Part shown: positions 52,307 through 60,611 of the stretch, one piece after another
Position numbering within the stretch: position 1 is the first letter of the stretch
Layout of the letters: each line of letters opens with the position of its first letter
Assembly: GCA_016197205.1 (NCBI GenBank)
Contig: JACPWG010000023.1
Coordinates: 1-64,000 of the forward strand
Length of the DNA: 64,000 bases
Origin: Planctomycetota bacterium
Lineage (GTDB): Bacteria; Planctomycetota; MHYJ01; WSZJ01; JACPWG01
Reading direction: 5' to 3'
The notes under the pieces: model-generated
The model's input: only the letters and a program-made list of their open reading frames with translations
Told to the model about the DNA's origin: nothing
Databases searched by the model: none
Program-made: the position numbers and the translations under genes

Positions 52307-52934
52307 GGCATGGTTCGGAACCGCCGGTGCCCTTGTGCAAGGCTGAGCGCGGAATCTCGCTTCGCGGGCACGGCAACGCCGTGCCCCTACCAAGACCGGG
52401 CAGGCGCGAAGTACTGCCCGGACTTGAGCCACGTCTCGGTTGCCCGCGCACGACGCGGTCGCGACCGCATAGGGGCACGGCGTTGCCGTGCCCCCGCGGA
52501 GACCGGCCGGTCGCGACGCGCGACTCGGATTTGCACCACGCCGGAAATCGGCGCACGGCTCCTCAGCCTTCGTTCTCCCGTGCCAACTCCCGCAAATACT
52601 CGAGCGCCTCATCCACCGTCCCGTCCACCGTCCCGACCACCGCCCCGGCAACGCGACCGCCATCGTCGCAGTCGCGCAGGAGCATCAGGTCGTCGAAGTC
52701 CGGCGACGCCCGCAGCTCCTGGCGCACGCGGTCGGGCAGCCCGCCGCGCCGATACTCCAGCGCATCCATGTGGTGGGCGATCAGGAAGCGCGTCCGGTCC
52801 GTGAGGATCCCCTCGAGCGCGGCCAGTCCCGCCTCCACGTGGTCCCCGGGCCCGAGCGCCTTCCCGACGTCGTGCAGCAGGGCCGCGAGTCGCATCTCGC
52901 GCAGGTTTTCCGTGCGCGGCTCCCGTTCGTGCAT
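52190..52934. repeat. Tandem duplication, copy A
   Basis: This block (3' end of the TMTC-like gene, two GGGCACGGC palindromes at 52366-52386 and 52473-52493, and the start of a minus-strand HD gene) is repeated with scattered mismatches at 54091-54779 plus 55336-55391. Copy A lacks the 567 bp between the two AGGGCCGCGAG sites of copy B (54769 and 55336) and has one extra 12-bp unit near 52620. Confidence 0.9.
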
Positions 52935-52967
52935 ACCGAATTGGGCGCGGCTCTGGCTCGCCGACAT
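52563..52967 (-). pseudogene. HD-domain gene copy with 567-bp internal deletion (in frame)
   Basis: An open frame of 134 residues that matches the ends of the HD-nucleotidyltransferase at 54465. It reads TENLREMRLAA and then directly LLHDVGKALGPGDHVEAG, where the full protein has 189 more residues in between. The HD pair and AHHMDALEYRRGGLPD are kept, the nucleotidyltransferase is gone. The deletion keeps the frame, so a small HD protein could still be made, from ATG 52967 or 52934, both outside or at the edge of homology. No ribosome site is obvious. Confidence 0.75.
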
Positions 52968-53046
52968 GGGAATGCCGCACTACCCGCGTGCGGCGGGAGG
53001 GCCGAGAGGGCGTGAACAGCCACTCAGCTCACGGTCTTCTTGCCGC

Positions 53047-53075
53047 TTGACCCTGGGAGCCGAGGCAGGTAGAGT
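53047..53075 (+). promoter_or_regulatory. Candidate sigma-70 promoter for the retropepsin module
   Basis: TTGACC (53047-53052), 17 bp, TAGAGT (53070-53075), 40 bp ahead of the ATG at 53116. Confidence 0.5.
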
Positions 53076-53115
53076 AGCGGTGGATTTCGAGGTCCCGTTC
53101 ATTCTAGGGCAAAGC

Positions 53116-53343
53116 ATGGAAAAGGTCTTGAGTTTCGCCCGGATCCAAGCCCGCTTCCGCTCCGAGTGGGTACTCGTGATCGACCCCGTTACGGATGCGG
53201 ACTTGGAGATCGTCCGAGGCAGAGTGGCGTTCCACAGTAAGGATCGAGACGATGTCTACCGCCGGGCGGCGGCGCTCCGGCCGAAGAGTTTCGCCCTGCT
53301 CTTTACCGGCAAGCTCCCCAAGGACACGGCGATCGTACTATGA
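53116..53343 (+). CDS. Small protein partner of a retropepsin-like protease
   Basis: A 75-residue soluble alpha/beta protein: MEKVLSFARIQARF, EWVLVIDPVTDADLEIVRGRVAFHSKDRDDVYR and RPKSFALLFTGKLPKDTAIVL are the recognisable blocks. I recall similar small proteins beside retropepsin-like genes in other bacteria, but no function is known. It overlaps the next gene by ATGA, so both are made together, probably in a fixed ratio. Candidate promoter at 53047. Confidence 0.75.
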   Translation: MEKVLSFARIQARFRSEWVLVIDPVTDADLEIVRGRVAFHSKDRDDVYRRAAALRPKSFALLFTGKLPKDTAIVL

Positions 53344-53723
53344 CACGCTCGTTCCGCCCGGGCCAGGGATTGATCGTCGTTCGGACGGAGGTCGTCGGCG
53401 TCCATGGCCGTGCGTTGCTCCGGTTGGCGTTGGACACGGGAGCCACCTCGTCCCTGATCAATGCTGGGCCTCTGGTAGCGCTCGGATACGATCCAGGCGC
53501 ATCGAACGACCGCGTGCAGGTTACGACCGGGAGTGGGATCGAGTTCGCCCCGCGTGTGACTCTGGATCGAATTCGCGCACTCGGAAAGGCCCGGGGCAGG
53601 TTCCCGATCCTGGCCCATACCCTTCCCACGAGTGCCGGAGTCGACGGTCTTCTCGGTCTGGATTTTCTGCAGGGTTGGCGCCTTACGGTCGACTTTCGCC
53701 TGGGCAGGCTTGGTCTTCGATAG
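53340..53723 (+). CDS. Retropepsin-like aspartic protease domain protein
   Basis: A 127-residue single-domain protein: LLRLALDTGATSSLINAGPL carries the catalytic D-T-G-A-T of clan AA, VTTGSGIEFAPRVTLDRI forms the flap region, and GVDGLLGLDFLQGWRLTVDF is the hydrophobic-G element with the family's GLLGLDFL. Active as a homodimer if like retropepsins. It overlaps the 75-residue partner by ATGA. Unlike the single gene at 19413, this one is in a two-gene module, lodged between the two copies of a tandem duplication. Confidence 0.82.
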   Translation: MTRSFRPGQGLIVVRTEVVGVHGRALLRLALDTGATSSLINAGPLVALGYDPGASNDRVQVTTGSGIEFAPRVTLDRIRALGKARGRFPILAHTLPTSAGVDGLLGLDFLQGWRLTVDFRLGRLGLR

Positions 53724-53811
53724 TCCCGAGGCCCCTCAAGAGTCCACCCGCGTGGGAATCACTTGGGAGGGGGTAGAACCGAAGCCTTGCCCGCAACTCG
53801 CCGACAGACCT

Positions 53812-54065
53812 AGTGTCCCGTCTAGGATAATTCCAAGGGTCCGCCGCTGTAGCGGAGTACGCGTTCGGTGAACCCGTCATCCCGACATGTCATCCTGAGC
53901 GGAGCGCCGCAGCGCGAAGCGAAGGATCCAAGCAAGGACGGACGCCCAACCTTCTCAACCGGCCCTCGGACCGTGTCGTGGGCGAGCCAGTGCCCTGTCG
54001 AGAAAAGCGGTCGCTACGCTTGGTTTGGATCCTTCACTTCGCTCCGCGCTGCGGCGCAACGCTCG
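53812..54065. repeat. GTCATCCTGAGCG...GAAGGATCC inverted repeat pair
   Basis: CATCCTGAGCGGAGCGCCGC...GCGAAGGATCC (53891-53931) is answered by GGATCCTTCACTTCGCTCCG (54028-54047), forming a large imperfect stem. The TCATCCTGAGCG/GAAGGATC palindrome is widespread in environmental bacterial genomes. A CTAGTGTCCCGTCTAG stretch at 53812 precedes it. No gene is seen from 53724 to 54464. Confidence 0.6.
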
Positions 54066-54090
54066 TCGAAATTTCCATCCACTTTCCGAG

Positions 54091-54207
54091 GAACAGGCGG
54101 TCGGTGAGTGGCGCGACTTCCTGAAAGCCGCGGGGGACGACCCGAAGTGGGCGAAGCAGGTCGAGTGGGTGAAGCGCCGCTTGACGACCGACAAGGGCGG
54201 GAAGTAG
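54091..54207 (+). pseudogene. Duplicated 3' fragment of the TMTC-like gene
   Basis: Encodes EQAVGEWRDFLKAAGDDPKW and AKQVEWVKRRLTTDKGGK, the C-terminus of the protein at 50123-52306 with one amino-acid change (R to K). No start or upstream part is present, so it is a dead fragment that marks the left edge of duplication copy B. Confidence 0.9.
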
Positions 54208-54266
54208 GGCATGGTTCGGAACCGCCGTTGCCCTTGTGGAAGGCCGAGCGCGGGGTCTCGCCTCGC

Positions 54267-54394
54267 GGGCACGGCAACGCCGTGCCCCTACCGAGATCGG
54301 GCAGTTGCGAAGTAGTGCCCGAACTTGAACCACGCCTCGGTTGCCCGCCCACGATGCGGTCGCGACCGCATAGGGGCACGGCGTTGCCGTGCCC
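54267..54394. repeat. GGGCACGGCAACGCCGTGCCC palindromes
   Basis: Two 21-bp palindromes at 54267-54287 and 54374-54394, part of duplication copy B; the same pair is at 52366 and 52473 in copy A and a related one at 60058-60078. Confidence 0.75.
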
Positions 54395-54464
54395 CCCGCC
54401 GAGACCGGCCGGTCGCGAAGTGCGACTCGGATTTGAACCACGCCGGAAATAGGCGCCCGGCTCC

Positions 54465-55577
54465 TCAGCCTTCGTTCTCCCTCGCCAACTCCCGCAAATA
54501 CTCGAGCGCCTCGTCCACCGTCCCGACCACCGCCCCGGCAACGCGACCGCCATCGTCGCAGTCGCGCAGGAGCATCAGGTCCTCGAAGTCCGGCGACGCC
54601 CGCAGCTCCTGGCGCACGCGATCCGGCAGCCCGCCACGCCGATACTCCAGCGCGTCCATGTGGTGGGCGATCAGGAAGCGCGTCCGGTCCGTGATGATCC
54701 CCTCGAGCGCGGCCAGCCCCGCCTCCACGTGGTCCCCGGGCCCGAGCGCCTTCCCGACGTCATGCAGCAGGGCCGCGAGCAGGAACTCCTCGTCATACGG
54801 CCGCTCGTTGCGGGCCAGCTCGAAGACCTGGAGGGAGTGGTAGAGCGCGTCCCCTTCCGGGTGGCGGTGGAAGGACTGCCGGACCTCCTCCAGCGGGAGC
54901 AGCAGCATCCGGTAGAGCAGGTACGGGTCCACGCGCGCGGCCGCGTCGTCCACTCCGTCGTTCGCCTTCGGGTCGAGGTCGGGGTACTCGCGCACGAGCA
55001 GCTCTTCCAACTCGCGCACCGAGGCCCGCTCGATCCCCTTGCCGGTAATCGAACTCTTGAAAACGTAGTGGGCCTTGTCCTCGGCGTAGACGGTCAGTTC
55101 GAACGGGAAGCGATCGTGAATGTGGACGTGCGTGAAGACGCGCTGCACGTCATGCTTCAAGACTTCTTTCCGTTCGACCTCGAACTGGAACCCTTCGCGT
55201 TCCAGGAGATCGGTGACGAGGCTGACGGCGTCGGTGAAGACGTGGATGTCGATGTCCGAGCCCTTGCGGACGTGGCCGGTCATCACGCTGCCGATGAGGC
55301 GGGGCTTGAAGGGGAGGAGAAGGCGCATGAGCTGGAGGGCCGCGAGTCGCATCTCGCGCAGGTTTTCCGTGCGCTGCTCCCCCTCGTGCAGGCGTGCGAA
55401 GAGCTGGACCTGTTCGCGGATCTCGGCGTTGGAGGGGAGGTCCCGGGGCTTCACCGAGTCCCGGCACAGGCGCTTGGCGGCCTTGCGCTTGGCGGTGTAG
55501 TATTCCGACTCGACCCGTTCGTACATCAGGCGGGCGGCCTCGAGCGCGATCGCTTGCCGCAGCTTTGCGTCCGACAT
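54465..55577 (-). CDS. Nucleotidyltransferase-HD phosphohydrolase fusion protein
   Basis: About 370 residues. The N-terminal helices (ALEAARLMYERVESEYYTAKRKAAKRL) are followed by a Pol-beta-type nucleotidyltransferase (residues 90-200): LIGSVMTGHVRKGSDIDIHVFTD with G96-S97 and D108/D110. The C-terminal HD domain (about 240-350) has H272-D273 in LLHDVGKALG and FLIAHHMDA. The combination recalls nucleotide-modifying or tRNA-processing enzymes but matches none that I can name. Start may be ATG 55577 (GAAAGG just before) or ATG 55604. It is the intact member of the duplicated pair; a deleted copy is at 52563. Confidence 0.8.
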   Translation of the reverse strand: MSDAKLRQAIALEAARLMYERVESEYYTAKRKAAKRLCRDSVKPRDLPSNAEIREQVQLFARLHEGEQRTENLREMRLAALQLMRLLLPFKPRLIGSVMTGHVRKGSDIDIHVFTDAVSLVTDLLEREGFQFEVERKEVLKHDVQRVFTHVHIHDRFPFELTVYAEDKAHYVFKSSITGKGIERASVRELEELLVREYPDLDPKANDGVDDAAARVDPYLLYRMLLLPLEEVRQSFHRHPEGDALYHSLQVFELARNERPYDEEFLLAALLHDVGKALGPGDHVEAGLAALEGIITDRTRFLIAHHMDALEYRRGGLPDRVRQELRASPDFEDLMLLRDCDDGGRVAGAVVGTVDEALEYLRELARENEG

Positions 55578-55756
55578 CCTTTCGTGCGCCGATACCAAGC
55601 CCATCCATGCGGCGCTGGGCGTTCCCGAAAATTGCCAACCACAAGTCGAGGCGATCCTACCATAACACCGACCTCCCTCGCAACCCCGGCGACAAATCCC
55701 GATTCGCCTTGACTTTTTCACGGCTTCCGGTAAAAAAGGCGCGCCCTTCACCAGGG

Positions 55757-55870
55757 AGAGACCGAGACACGGAGGCTTCATGAACCATTTTCGCAAAGCT
55801 TCTGCTCTCTCCGTGCGTCCTCCGTGACTCCGTGTCTCCGGGGTCAGGCGATCGTGCCCGCGCACGCCTG
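55757..55870. repeat. CACGGAG imperfect inverted repeat (copy 2)
   Basis: GAGACACGGAGGC at the left and CTCTCCGTGCGTCCTCCGTG, ACTCCGTGTCTCCGGGGTCA, GGCGATCGTGCCCGCG at the right match the copy at 9448-9555. It ends 14 bp before the SNF2 gene start. Confidence 0.65.
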
Positions 55871-55884
55871 CCCGATGAAGCCCT

Positions 55885-58683
55885 GTGCTCGACCCGCTCC
55901 TTCACTCCGTTTCAGGCGTCCCCGTGGAACTCGCCGCCCCCGTGGCCGAAGAGGCCCTCGCGCTTCAATTGACGCCTGCGGGCCGGCTGACCCTCGCGAA
56001 GGCCGACGACGACGCGCCCCCGCTCGACCCGCGGCTCGCAGCCCGCCTGCGCCAGGCCTTCGTCCGCGGCCCGGGCCACGGCCTCCTCCAGCTCGGGGCC
56101 GCCGAGGTCGGCACGCCGCTGCCGCCCGTCCTCGCCTACTGGCGGGACCTCGGCGCCCGCTACGTCACAGCCCTGTGCTCTCGACCCGAGGCCGACGAGC
56201 GCGGCGGCCCCGTCGCGGTCGCGCCCCCGCCTCCCGCCGAGTTGGAGTCGCTCGCCCTTTCCGCGCCCCCCATGACCGGCGGGGAGTACCTCTCGCCGGC
56301 GGTCCTCGGCTCGCTCTGGGACGCGCTCGACGCCGCCCTCCGTGCCGAACTCGCGGAAGCGCGGGACTCGGTCCAGGACTTCCTGAAGGGCCGAAACGCC
56401 GCCTGGAACCTCGTGGGCCGCGTCCACTTCAACCTGGCGGAAAACCGGAAGGACCCCGAGTCCCCGTTCGCCTTCCTTGCGACCTACACGCCTCGACTCT
56501 CCGCCCAGGCAAAGGCGCAGCATCTGCCGCTGGGCCAGGCCCTGCGCGAGTACGCGGGCGCCGCGAACAAAGAGCGACTGCTCTCGCTCCTTCTCCCCGT
56601 GCAGCGCGCCGCCGAAAAATGCGCCTGGCTCCGGTCGATGGTCGAGTCGGGAGAAATTTTTCACCCGCTGCGGTGGACGCCGGCGGACGCCGTGCGTTTC
56701 CTGAAGGACCTGCCGGCGCTCGAGTCGGCCGGCGTGGTCGTACGCTCCCCGGCCGCGTGGCGGATGAATCGTCCGCCGCGCCCGCAGGTGCGCGCGACGA
56801 TCGGCACCGCCGCGCCGTCGGGCATCGGCACCGACGCCCTGCTGGATTTTCGCCTGGACGTCACGCTCGAGGGGGAGTCGCTTTCGGCGGAAGAGCTGGA
56901 ACACCTCCTTGCCGGCGCGGACGGGCTCGCGCTCCTGCGCGGTCGTTGGGTGGAGGTGGACCGCGAGAAGCTCCGACGCATGCTGGAGCAATTTCGCAAA
57001 GCCGAACGCGCCGCCGCGCGCACGGGGCTGACCTTCGCCGACGCGATGCGCCTGGTTGCCGGCGCCAACGTCGCGGGAGACCTCGGCGCGACGGGCGAGG
57101 CCGGCCCTGCCGACGCCGACTGGTCGAGCGTCGCGGCGGGGCCCTGGCTCTCCGAGACGCTGAAGGGCCTGCGCACCCCGGACGGGCTGGCGAGGATCCA
57201 CCCGGGCGAAGCGTTGCAGGCCACGCTCCGCCCTTACCAGGAAGTGGGGCTGCGCTGGCTCTATCTGCTCGCGCGGCTCGGCTTCGGCGCCTGCCTCGCC
57301 GACGACATGGGCCTCGGCAAGACGATCCAGGTGATCGCCCTGCTCCTCGTCCTGAAGGCAGAGAGCGGCGCCGGTGCCGGCACCGCTGCGCGCCGCGGCC
57401 CGAGCGTCCTGGTCGCGCCGGCGTCGCTCCTGGCGAACTGGATGGCCGAGCTGGCGCGCTTCGCGCCGGGGCTCAAGGCCTTCGTGGCCCATGCCTCGGA
57501 GCTCCCCGCGGCGGAGCTGAAGTCGCTCGAGCCGCGGCGCCTCGAGTCGGTCGACCTCGTGATCACGACCTACGGCTCGCTCCTGCGCGTGCCCTGGCTG
57601 GCGAAGACCCGCTGGCGGCTGGCGATCCTCGACGAGGCCCAGGCGATCAAGAACCCGGACGCGAAGCAGACCCGGGCCGCGAAGGCGCTCGTGGCCGGCG
57701 CGCGGATCGCGCTGACCGGGACGCCCGTCGAGAACCGGCTCTCCGACCTGTGGTCGATCTTTGATTGCGTGAACCCCGGCCTGCTCGGCTCGGCGAAGGA
57801 ATTCGCGGCCTTCGTCAAGCGCCTCGCCGATCGGCCGCACAACCCGTACGGTCCGCTTCGCGAGCTGGTGCGGCCGTACATCCTGCGTCGGCTGAAGACC
57901 GACCGGACCGTGATCGCCGACCTCCCGGACAAGACCGAGGTCGCGGCCTTCTGCCCGCTCACGCGCAAGCAGGCGGCGCTGTACCAGCAAGCGGTGGATG
58001 ACCTGGAAGGGCGGCTGAAGGACGCGGACGGCATCGAGCGGCGGGGCGTCGTCTTGGCGTTTCTCATGCGCTTCAAGCAGCTCTGCAACCACCCGTCGCA
58101 GTGGCTGGGGGACGGCGGCTGGGCCGAGGCCGACAGCGGAAAGTTCGCACGGCTGCGCGAAATCTGCGAGGTGATCGCCGCCAAGCAGGAGAAGGCGCTC
58201 GTGTTCACGCAATTCCGCGAGGTCGCCGGCCCGCTCGCGGAATTTCTCGGCGGCGTCTTCGGCCGGCCCGGACTCGTGCTGCATGGCCAGACCCCGATTC
58301 GGGAACGCAAGGACCGGGTCCGGCGTTTCCAGGAGGACGAGTCGGTGCCTTTTTTTGTGCTTTCGCTGAAGGCCGGCGGCTCGGGTCTCAACCTGACCGC
58401 GGCGTCCCACGTCGTGCACTTCGACCGGTGGTGGAACCCCGCGGTCGAGAACCAGGCCACGGATCGGGCGTTTCGCATCGGCCAGACGAAAAACGTGCTC
58501 GTTCACAAATTCGTATGTCGAGGGACGGTCGAGGAGCGGATCGACCGGCTCATCGAATCGAAGCGGCAGCTCTCGAGGGACCTCCTCGAAGGCGGTGCGG
58601 AGCTGCTCCTGACCGAGATGAAGGACGACGAGCTGCTCAAGCTCGTCGCGCTGGATCTTCGCGCCGCCGTTGCGGAGGCTTGA
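55885..58683 (+). CDS. SNF2-family DEAD/DEAH helicase
   Basis: A 932-residue ATP-dependent DNA translocase. The N-terminal 440 residues hold the bacterial SNF2 region (FLKGRNAAWNLVGRVHFNLAENRKD pieces; LRPYQEVGLRWLYLLARLG). The motor has motif I LADDMGLGKTIQ (K479), motif Ia VLVAPASLLANW, DEAQ in ILDEAQAIKNPD, LTGTPVENRL, and C-terminal VFTQFREV, FVLSLKAGGSGLNLT, HFDRWWNPAVENQATDRAFRIGQ. The GTG start lacks a clear ribosome site. Bacterial members of this type sit beside SWIM-finger genes, as here (gap 4 bp), and probably remodel or repair DNA-protein complexes. Confidence 0.93.
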   Translation: MLDPLLHSVSGVPVELAAPVAEEALALQLTPAGRLTLAKADDDAPPLDPRLAARLRQAFVRGPGHGLLQLGAAEVGTPLPPVLAYWRDLGARYVTALCSRPEADERGGPVAVAPPPPAELESLALSAPPMTGGEYLSPAVLGSLWDALDAALRAELAEARDSVQDFLKGRNAAWNLVGRVHFNLAENRKDPESPFAFLATYTPRLSAQAKAQHLPLGQALREYAGAANKERLLSLLLPVQRAAEKCAWLRSMVESGEIFHPLRWTPADAVRFLKDLPALESAGVVVRSPAAWRMNRPPRPQVRATIGTAAPSGIGTDALLDFRLDVTLEGESLSAEELEHLLAGADGLALLRGRWVEVDREKLRRMLEQFRKAERAAARTGLTFADAMRLVAGANVAGDLGATGEAGPADADWSSVAAGPWLSETLKGLRTPDGLARIHPGEALQATLRPYQEVGLRWLYLLARLGFGACLADDMGLGKTIQVIALLLVLKAESGAGAGTAARRGPSVLVAPASLLANWMAELARFAPGLKAFVAHASELPAAELKSLEPRRLESVDLVITTYGSLLRVPWLAKTRWRLAILDEAQAIKNPDAKQTRAAKALVAGARIALTGTPVENRLSDLWSIFDCVNPGLLGSAKEFAAFVKRLADRPHNPYGPLRELVRPYILRRLKTDRTVIADLPDKTEVAAFCPLTRKQAALYQQAVDDLEGRLKDADGIERRGVVLAFLMRFKQLCNHPSQWLGDGGWAEADSGKFARLREICEVIAAKQEKALVFTQFREVAGPLAEFLGGVFGRPGLVLHGQTPIRERKDRVRRFQEDESVPFFVLSLKAGGSGLNLTAASHVVHFDRWWNPAVENQATDRAFRIGQTKNVLVHKFVCRGTVEERIDRLIESKRQLSRDLLEGGAELLLTEMKDDELLKLVALDLRAAVAEA

Positions 58684-58687
58684 GGAC

Positions 58688-59746
58688 ATGTTCTATCAAT
58701 GGAGGCCCTACGTCCCGGTCGCGGTGCGGAGGGCGAACGCGCTTCGGAAGATGGAAAAGCTGCGCAAGAAGGGGCAGCCGGTCTCGCCCGTGAAAATCGA
58801 GGGGCGCACGATCGCGAGCACCTTCTGGGGTAAGTCATGGTGCGACAATCTGGAGGGCTACAGCGACTTTTCCAACCGGCTGCCGCGCGGCCGGACGTAC
58901 GTGCGCAACGGCTCGGTCGTCGACCTGCAGATCGAGCCCGGCGACGTGAAGGCGTACGTGAGCGGCTCGGAGCTGTACCGCGTCCACGTGAAGGTAAGCG
59001 AGGTCCCGAAGGCGCGCTGGGCCGCGATCTGCAAGGACTGCACCGGCGCGATCGACTCGGTCGTGGAGCTGTTGCAGGGCCGGTTCGCGAAGGGCGTGAT
59101 GGAGCGCCTCTGTCAGCAGAAGGCGGGGCTTTTCCCGGCGCCGGCGGAGATCAAGTTCGAGTGCTCGTGTCCGGACTGGGCCTCGATGTGCAAACACGTG
59201 GCGGCGGTGCTCTACGGCGTGGGCGCGCGGCTCGACGAACGGCCCGAGCTGCTCTTCCGGCTGCGCAAGGTCACGGAGACGGACCTGCTTACGAAGGTCG
59301 GGAAGGGCCTGCCGCTTTCGAAGCGGGGTCCGGCCGCTGGGAAGGTGCTGGACGACTCGGGCCTCGGGGAGATGTTCGGGCTCGAGATGGCGGAGGGGAC
59401 GGGGGTGGACGCGGTGAGCGCCGCCGGGGCGGCGAGCGCGGAGGCGGAATCGAAGGCGGACGGGAGAGAGCCGCTCGCGCCTGGCAAGCCCGCGGCGCGG
59501 AAGCGCGGTCGCCCGACCTCGAAAACCTCGGCGACGTCGTCGCCGACGGAGTCAGCCGCAGCCCCGGCCGCATCGCCGGCGAAGCCCGTCGTGGGGACGC
59601 GAGGAGGAAGGTCCGCGCGGCGCGGCGCGGAAAAGGCTGCCCCCGCTCGGACCGGCCGGCGTGGTCGTCCCGCGGGTCGCCCCGGAGAAGCGCCGGCCGT
59701 GTGGACCGGGGTCGTGCAGGAGGTGGGCGGCTCCACCGCGGGTTGA
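58688..59746 (+). CDS. SWIM zinc-finger protein
   Basis: A 352-residue protein. Residues 1-150 (STFWGKSWCDNLEGYSDF, RLPRGRTYVRNGSVVDLQI) match the conserved domain preceding the SWIM finger; the finger is CSCPDWASMCKH (C159, C161, C168, H170), followed by KHVAAVLYGVGARLD. The C-terminal third is low-complexity Ala/Lys/Arg/Pro, likely DNA-binding and disordered. ATG 58688 is four bases after the SNF2 stop, with GGAGG/GAGGA upstream. Known SNF2-SWIM pairs suggest that it targets the helicase to DNA or protein partners. Confidence 0.9.
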   Translation: MFYQWRPYVPVAVRRANALRKMEKLRKKGQPVSPVKIEGRTIASTFWGKSWCDNLEGYSDFSNRLPRGRTYVRNGSVVDLQIEPGDVKAYVSGSELYRVHVKVSEVPKARWAAICKDCTGAIDSVVELLQGRFAKGVMERLCQQKAGLFPAPAEIKFECSCPDWASMCKHVAAVLYGVGARLDERPELLFRLRKVTETDLLTKVGKGLPLSKRGPAAGKVLDDSGLGEMFGLEMAEGTGVDAVSAAGAASAEAESKADGREPLAPGKPAARKRGRPTSKTSATSSPTESAAAPAASPAKPVVGTRGGRSARRGAEKAAPARTGRRGRPAGRPGEAPAVWTGVVQEVGGSTAG

Positions 59747-60057
59747 CCCTGCGGGCGTTGCTCTCGACGGCCCGGGTCGGCCCGCGCCGACCCGGGCCGC
59801 GAGGGCGCGCGCGGCTCCGCGGCGGAATTCTCCGCAAGAGCTTCCGGCTTGCGGTGCCTCTGCCGCGGGGATAGAATGGCCGACGTTCGCTTGGAGGAAA
59901 GGCCTTGTCCCGGTCCCTGTCTCCGCCGGTTCCCCCGAGGGCGCCCGCGCGCGCGCAGGGCGCCGTGCGCGAGTTCCGGGCAAGGGTCCAAACCGGGTTC
60001 GTAGCCGGGCACAGTCCAAATCCGGATTGCACTTGCCGATCGGCGAGGTTTGGGTAG

Positions 60058-60240
60058 GGGCACGGCGGTGCCGTGCCCACGAAGCGAGCATACGCGTTCG
60101 GTCTTGCGCAACCGCGACGGCAGTTTGCGCCCGCGCAAGAATCACTTTACATTTTCGTGGATCGACCGATGCCTGGGGGCGCGGGCCTCCGGCCCGCGCA
60201 GCGCGGCCCAGAGGGCCGCGCCCCCAGGAGCCGCGAGGTC
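60058..60240. repeat. GGGCACGGC palindrome and GCGCGGGCC(T)CCGGCCCGCGC repeat
   Basis: A palindrome at 60058-60078 and GATGCCTGGGGGCGCGGGCC at 60167-60186 followed by CTCCGGCCCGCGC and GAGGGCCGCGCCCCCAGG; the latter shares its core with 95-172 and 39300-39345. No gene is seen from 59747 to 60371. Confidence 0.7.
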
Positions 60241-60371
60241 TGAGTCTGCACAGTTATTTTTGCGCGGGCGCTTTGCGCCATGCTCCGGGCCGGCGCGTGC
60301 GTGGAGGAGCGGTGGGATTGCGAGCGAGGATGGACCTTTTCGGTTGCAGGTCGACCTGTGGAGACACGGCA

Positions 60372-60611
60372 ATGGCCGGCGATACGATCCGTGAGAGGGC
60401 TGTCCCCGACAGCGCCGCGTTCTACCGGGTTTGGGTCGAGTGGATGGACCTGGCTTGGAGCATGGCGCTCCCGCATCCCTCGGATCCGCCGGACGTCGCG
60501 CAGGCCAAGCTCGCGGCCTTCGGCCGTGGACTTGTCCTGGAAAACGAGTCGCGAGACGAGGCACTGCGGCGGATGCTCACCGACCCACCGGAAGAGAAAG
60601 TCAAGAGATGA
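60372..60611 (+). CDS. Small helical protein paired with a nucleotidyltransferase
   Basis: A 79-residue soluble protein: FYRVWVEWMDLAWSMALPHP, AKLAAFGRGLVLENESRDEALRRMLTDPPEE. Overlaps the nucleotidyltransferase by ATGA, so the two are produced together; the arrangement resembles toxin-antitoxin-like HEPN/MNT or AbiE-type pairs, but no HEPN motif (R-x4-6-H) is seen. Start ATG 60372 has only weak ribosome-site support. Confidence 0.6.
   Translation: MAGDTIRERAVPDSAAFYRVWVEWMDLAWSMALPHPSDPPDVAQAKLAAFGRGLVLENESRDEALRRMLTDPPEEKVKR

Noticed and set aside
55912..58689. 925-codon minus-strand frame antisense to the SNF2 gene
   Set aside because: SNF2 motifs I to VI are all on the plus strand; the antisense has only charged low complexity.
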